A stretch of DNA of 8,435 nt from Bacillota bacterium (GTDB lineage Bacteria > Bacillota > Clostridia > Peptostreptococcales > Anaerovoracaceae), in the NCBI GenBank assembly GCA_022706625.1, contig JAKJCD010000079.1, positions 1 through 8,435 of the forward strand, written 5' to 3'. The notes under the pieces are model-generated. The model ran no database searches. It saw nothing but the letters and a program-made list of their open reading frames with translations, and had not been told where the DNA came from. Shown piece after piece: positions 7,143 through 8,435 of the stretch; within the stretch, counting starts at the first letter, position 1, and every line of letters begins with the position of its first letter. The position numbers and the translations under genes were made by a program.

Positions 7143-8075
7143 TCACCCTGCCGTAAGAGTATACTTGACCTTATCTCCGCTGATATCGATCAAAGCACCT
7201 TTTAGCGAACCTTGATCGTAGTCGCTTCCCGGATTAACGCAAATGGTTCTGCCAATTTTAGAAATACCGCGGCATTCGTGTATGTGACCGCCTAAAGCAA
7301 GCAAAGGCTGGTATTTTTCAATTGCGGTTCGAACAGCTTTGCTCCCGATATGATCCATTGCCAGTTCTCCCCCGTCTACGACCGGTGATAAATCCTCGTT
7401 GTAGATCACACCCACATCGCAGTCGGTATCATAGGGGGGAATATGTATATTGAAAATACATTTATCCATGTTAATCACATCAGCAGCCAATGCGTCGATT
7501 TTCTCAGCCAGCTCATCTTCCGGGATATCTCGCGGATACTTAAAAGGAGAAGGGATCGCATAAGGCAAAGACAGCACCTCACAATCCAACAGTCTGAGTA
7601 CCTTGCCTCCTCCATTTTGGATATAAGCGGCACCGTCAAGGATACTGTCGATATAGTCTGGGTCATCATTGCCGGGCATCACGATACATGGCACATCATG
7701 AGCTTTAAGTCTTTCGTCGGCCATTTTGATCCATCCCTCCAGCACTGATGAGGTTTGCTCTTTGGTTATTCTTTTGGCATCATCCTCCGAATATCTATCC
7801 AACTCCGCCTCTGTGACAATTATGGTGTAGAATCCGGCATTCCTTAGGTTTCTTATTAATTTCACCACCTCAAGTTCTTTCTTGATTTTTACCGTTGAGC
7901 CATAGTAAGTGGCTTCATAAACGCCTCTGGCTGTTTTTATTATGGGAACGACCATTTTCCCTGATAGGTCTCCCCCGCAGATCAAGGCATTGGCTCCGTA
8001 AAACTTTGCTGAATTCAGAAATTTTCTGAAACATGTTTCTCCTGCATGCAGGTCTGTTGCATAATATAATTTCAC
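7143..8075 (-). CDS. calcineurin-like metallophosphoesterase
   Basis: A two-metal phosphoesterase with every signature block of the family. Numbered from the GTG at 8075, these are DLH (Asp8, His10), GGDLSG (Asp36), GNDDP (Asn136, Asp137), HIPP (His211) and GGHIHE (His264, His266), followed by NPGS. It is about 310 residues and probably cytosolic, with no signal peptide. Between GGDLSG and GNDDP there are about 95 residues, longer than in small YfcE-type enzymes, with a charged helical stretch. Substrate cannot be told; the family includes nucleotidases, cyclic-nucleotide and lipid phosphatases. I prefer the GTG at 8075 ('MKLYYATDLH') because AAAGGA lies 8 nt upstream. The in-frame ATGs at 8084 and 8093 have no properly spaced ribosome site, although 8093 gives the longest frame (316 aa). 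It lies 92 bp downstream of the permease gene on the same strand with no convincing promoter between, so co-transcription is possible. Confidence 0.85.
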   Translation of the reverse strand: MKLYYATDLHAGETCFRKFLNSAKFYGANALICGGDLSGKMVVPIIKTARGVYEATYYGSTVKIKKELEVVKLIRNLRNAGFYTIIVTEAELDRYSEDDAKRITKEQTSSVLEGWIKMADERLKAHDVPCIVMPGNDDPDYIDSILDGAAYIQNGGGKVLRLLDCEVLSLPYAIPSPFKYPRDIPEDELAEKIDALAADVINMDKCIFNIHIPPYDTDCDVGVIYNEDLSPVVDGGELAMDHIGSKAVRTAIEKYQPLLALGGHIHECRGISKIGRTICVNPGSDYDQGSLKGALIDISGDKVKYTLTAG

Positions 8076-8127
8076 TTTAACCATCCTTTCCATACGATAC
8101 TATTCAACGCGATGCATTTCTTACGGC

Positions 8128-8152
8128 TGCTGATGAGATCCTCTCATCGGCA
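8128..8152. repeat. inverted repeat between permease and metallophosphoesterase genes
   Basis: TGC-t-GATGAG, loop ATCCT, CTCATC-g-GCA. This gives a 10-bp stem with one G.U pair when read as plus-strand RNA and one A.C mismatch as minus-strand RNA. No T-run follows on either strand, so it is unlikely to be a terminator. On the minus-strand transcript it falls 15 nt after the permease stop codon and could be an intercistronic stem affecting mRNA stability, or an operator. Confidence 0.45.
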
Positions 8153-8167
8153 TGAATATCCGATACT

Positions 8168-8435
8168 CTATTCAGAAGGTATTTCCATGAACTGATACTT
8201 CAATTCAATACCTTTGACCCGATTTCTGGCCCTTGAAGAGAAGTAGATGATCAGGCCGGCTACAGCAATACCAAAAGATACGATAAGCATTGTGGAGGGG
8301 AGATCCCCGCGCATGAAAGGAATAATCAAATACCAGCAGATTGCTATGCTAATAATTGTTGTGAAGAATCCCAGGATTGAGACCAATGGTATCCCGAAAA
8401 TCCGAATTTTGACTATCGGGGGCGAGGATTCGTAA
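8168..8435 (-). CDS. APC-family amino-acid permease, C-terminal end (runs off right edge)
   Basis: The minus-strand frame is open to the window edge, giving the last 88 residues of a larger protein. A TTG at 8386 could be taken as the start of a 72-residue protein, but the reading frame continues upstream through 'YESSPPIVKIRIFGIP' with no stop. That sequence, then two membrane helices (visible residues about 18-37 and 47-66), a basic turn, and a tail with 'KGIELKYQF' ending 'EIPSE', closely resembles the C-terminus of APC-superfamily permeases of Clostridia and archaea. These carry amino acids or related solutes across the cytoplasmic membrane by coupled transport. Substrate cannot be told from the tail. 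No ribosome site supports the internal TTG. It ends in TAG at 8170-8168 and is followed by an inverted repeat and the metallophosphoesterase gene. Confidence 0.7.
   Translation of the reverse strand, partial: YESSPPIVKIRIFGIPLVSILGFFTTIISIAICWYLIIPFMRGDLPSTMLIVSFGIAVAGLIIYFSSRARNRVKGIELKYQFMEIPSE

Noticed and set aside
1..8435. CRISPR array, insertion sequence, tRNA or rRNA genes, phage attachment site
   Set aside because: No regularly spaced repeats, transposase frame, tRNA-like cloverleaf or rRNA-like sequence was seen on either strand.

Overview
The window looks like chromosome from a Gram-positive anaerobe of the class Clostridia. The reasons are moderate, AT-leaning base composition, strong GGAGG-type ribosome binding sites, sigma-A-type promoters with TATAAT boxes and TGn extensions, and protein families typical of that group: an LTA-synthase-like membrane protein, an HD-GYP protein and an APC permease with a conserved C-terminal tail. 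I cannot name the genus.

Layout. A minus-strand block occupies 1-5745. Read in its own direction, it starts with a very large (1365 aa) PPDK/PEP-synthase-related phosphotransferase (5745-1648). After 47 bp follows an enlarged, divergent glyceraldehyde-3-phosphate dehydrogenase (1600-347). After another 118 bp comes the N-terminal part of a membrane protein resembling the lipoteichoic acid synthase family, which runs off the left edge. Bases 5746-5964 form a divergent control region with back-to-back promoters and two small inverted repeats. On its right an HD-GYP protein (5965-7032, plus strand) is transcribed away and ends in a strong hairpin at 7078-7120. That hairpin is shared with a convergent minus-strand pair: the 3' end of an APC amino-acid permease entering from the right edge (8435-8168), then a calcineurin-like metallophosphoesterase (8075-7143).

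How the genes may work together. The most interesting unit is the phosphotransferase/GAPDH pair. The phosphotransferase has the PPDK ATP-grasp and phosphohistidine domains but no PEP/pyruvate TIM barrel. In its place, at the other end, it has about 870 residues of helical sequence that I do not recognise. The GAPDH keeps its catalytic Cys/His and phosphate-binding residues but lacks the acidic residue that normally selects NAD, and it carries several insertions. Close spacing, same strand and a single visible promoter suggest the two are co-expressed. A role around the triose-phosphate/PEP part of central carbon metabolism, or phosphorylation of an unknown acceptor, is inference only. The HD-GYP gene shares the intergenic region, so the two divergent transcripts could be co-regulated, but no shared operator is proven. 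The right-hand genes look like ordinary housekeeping or transport functions.
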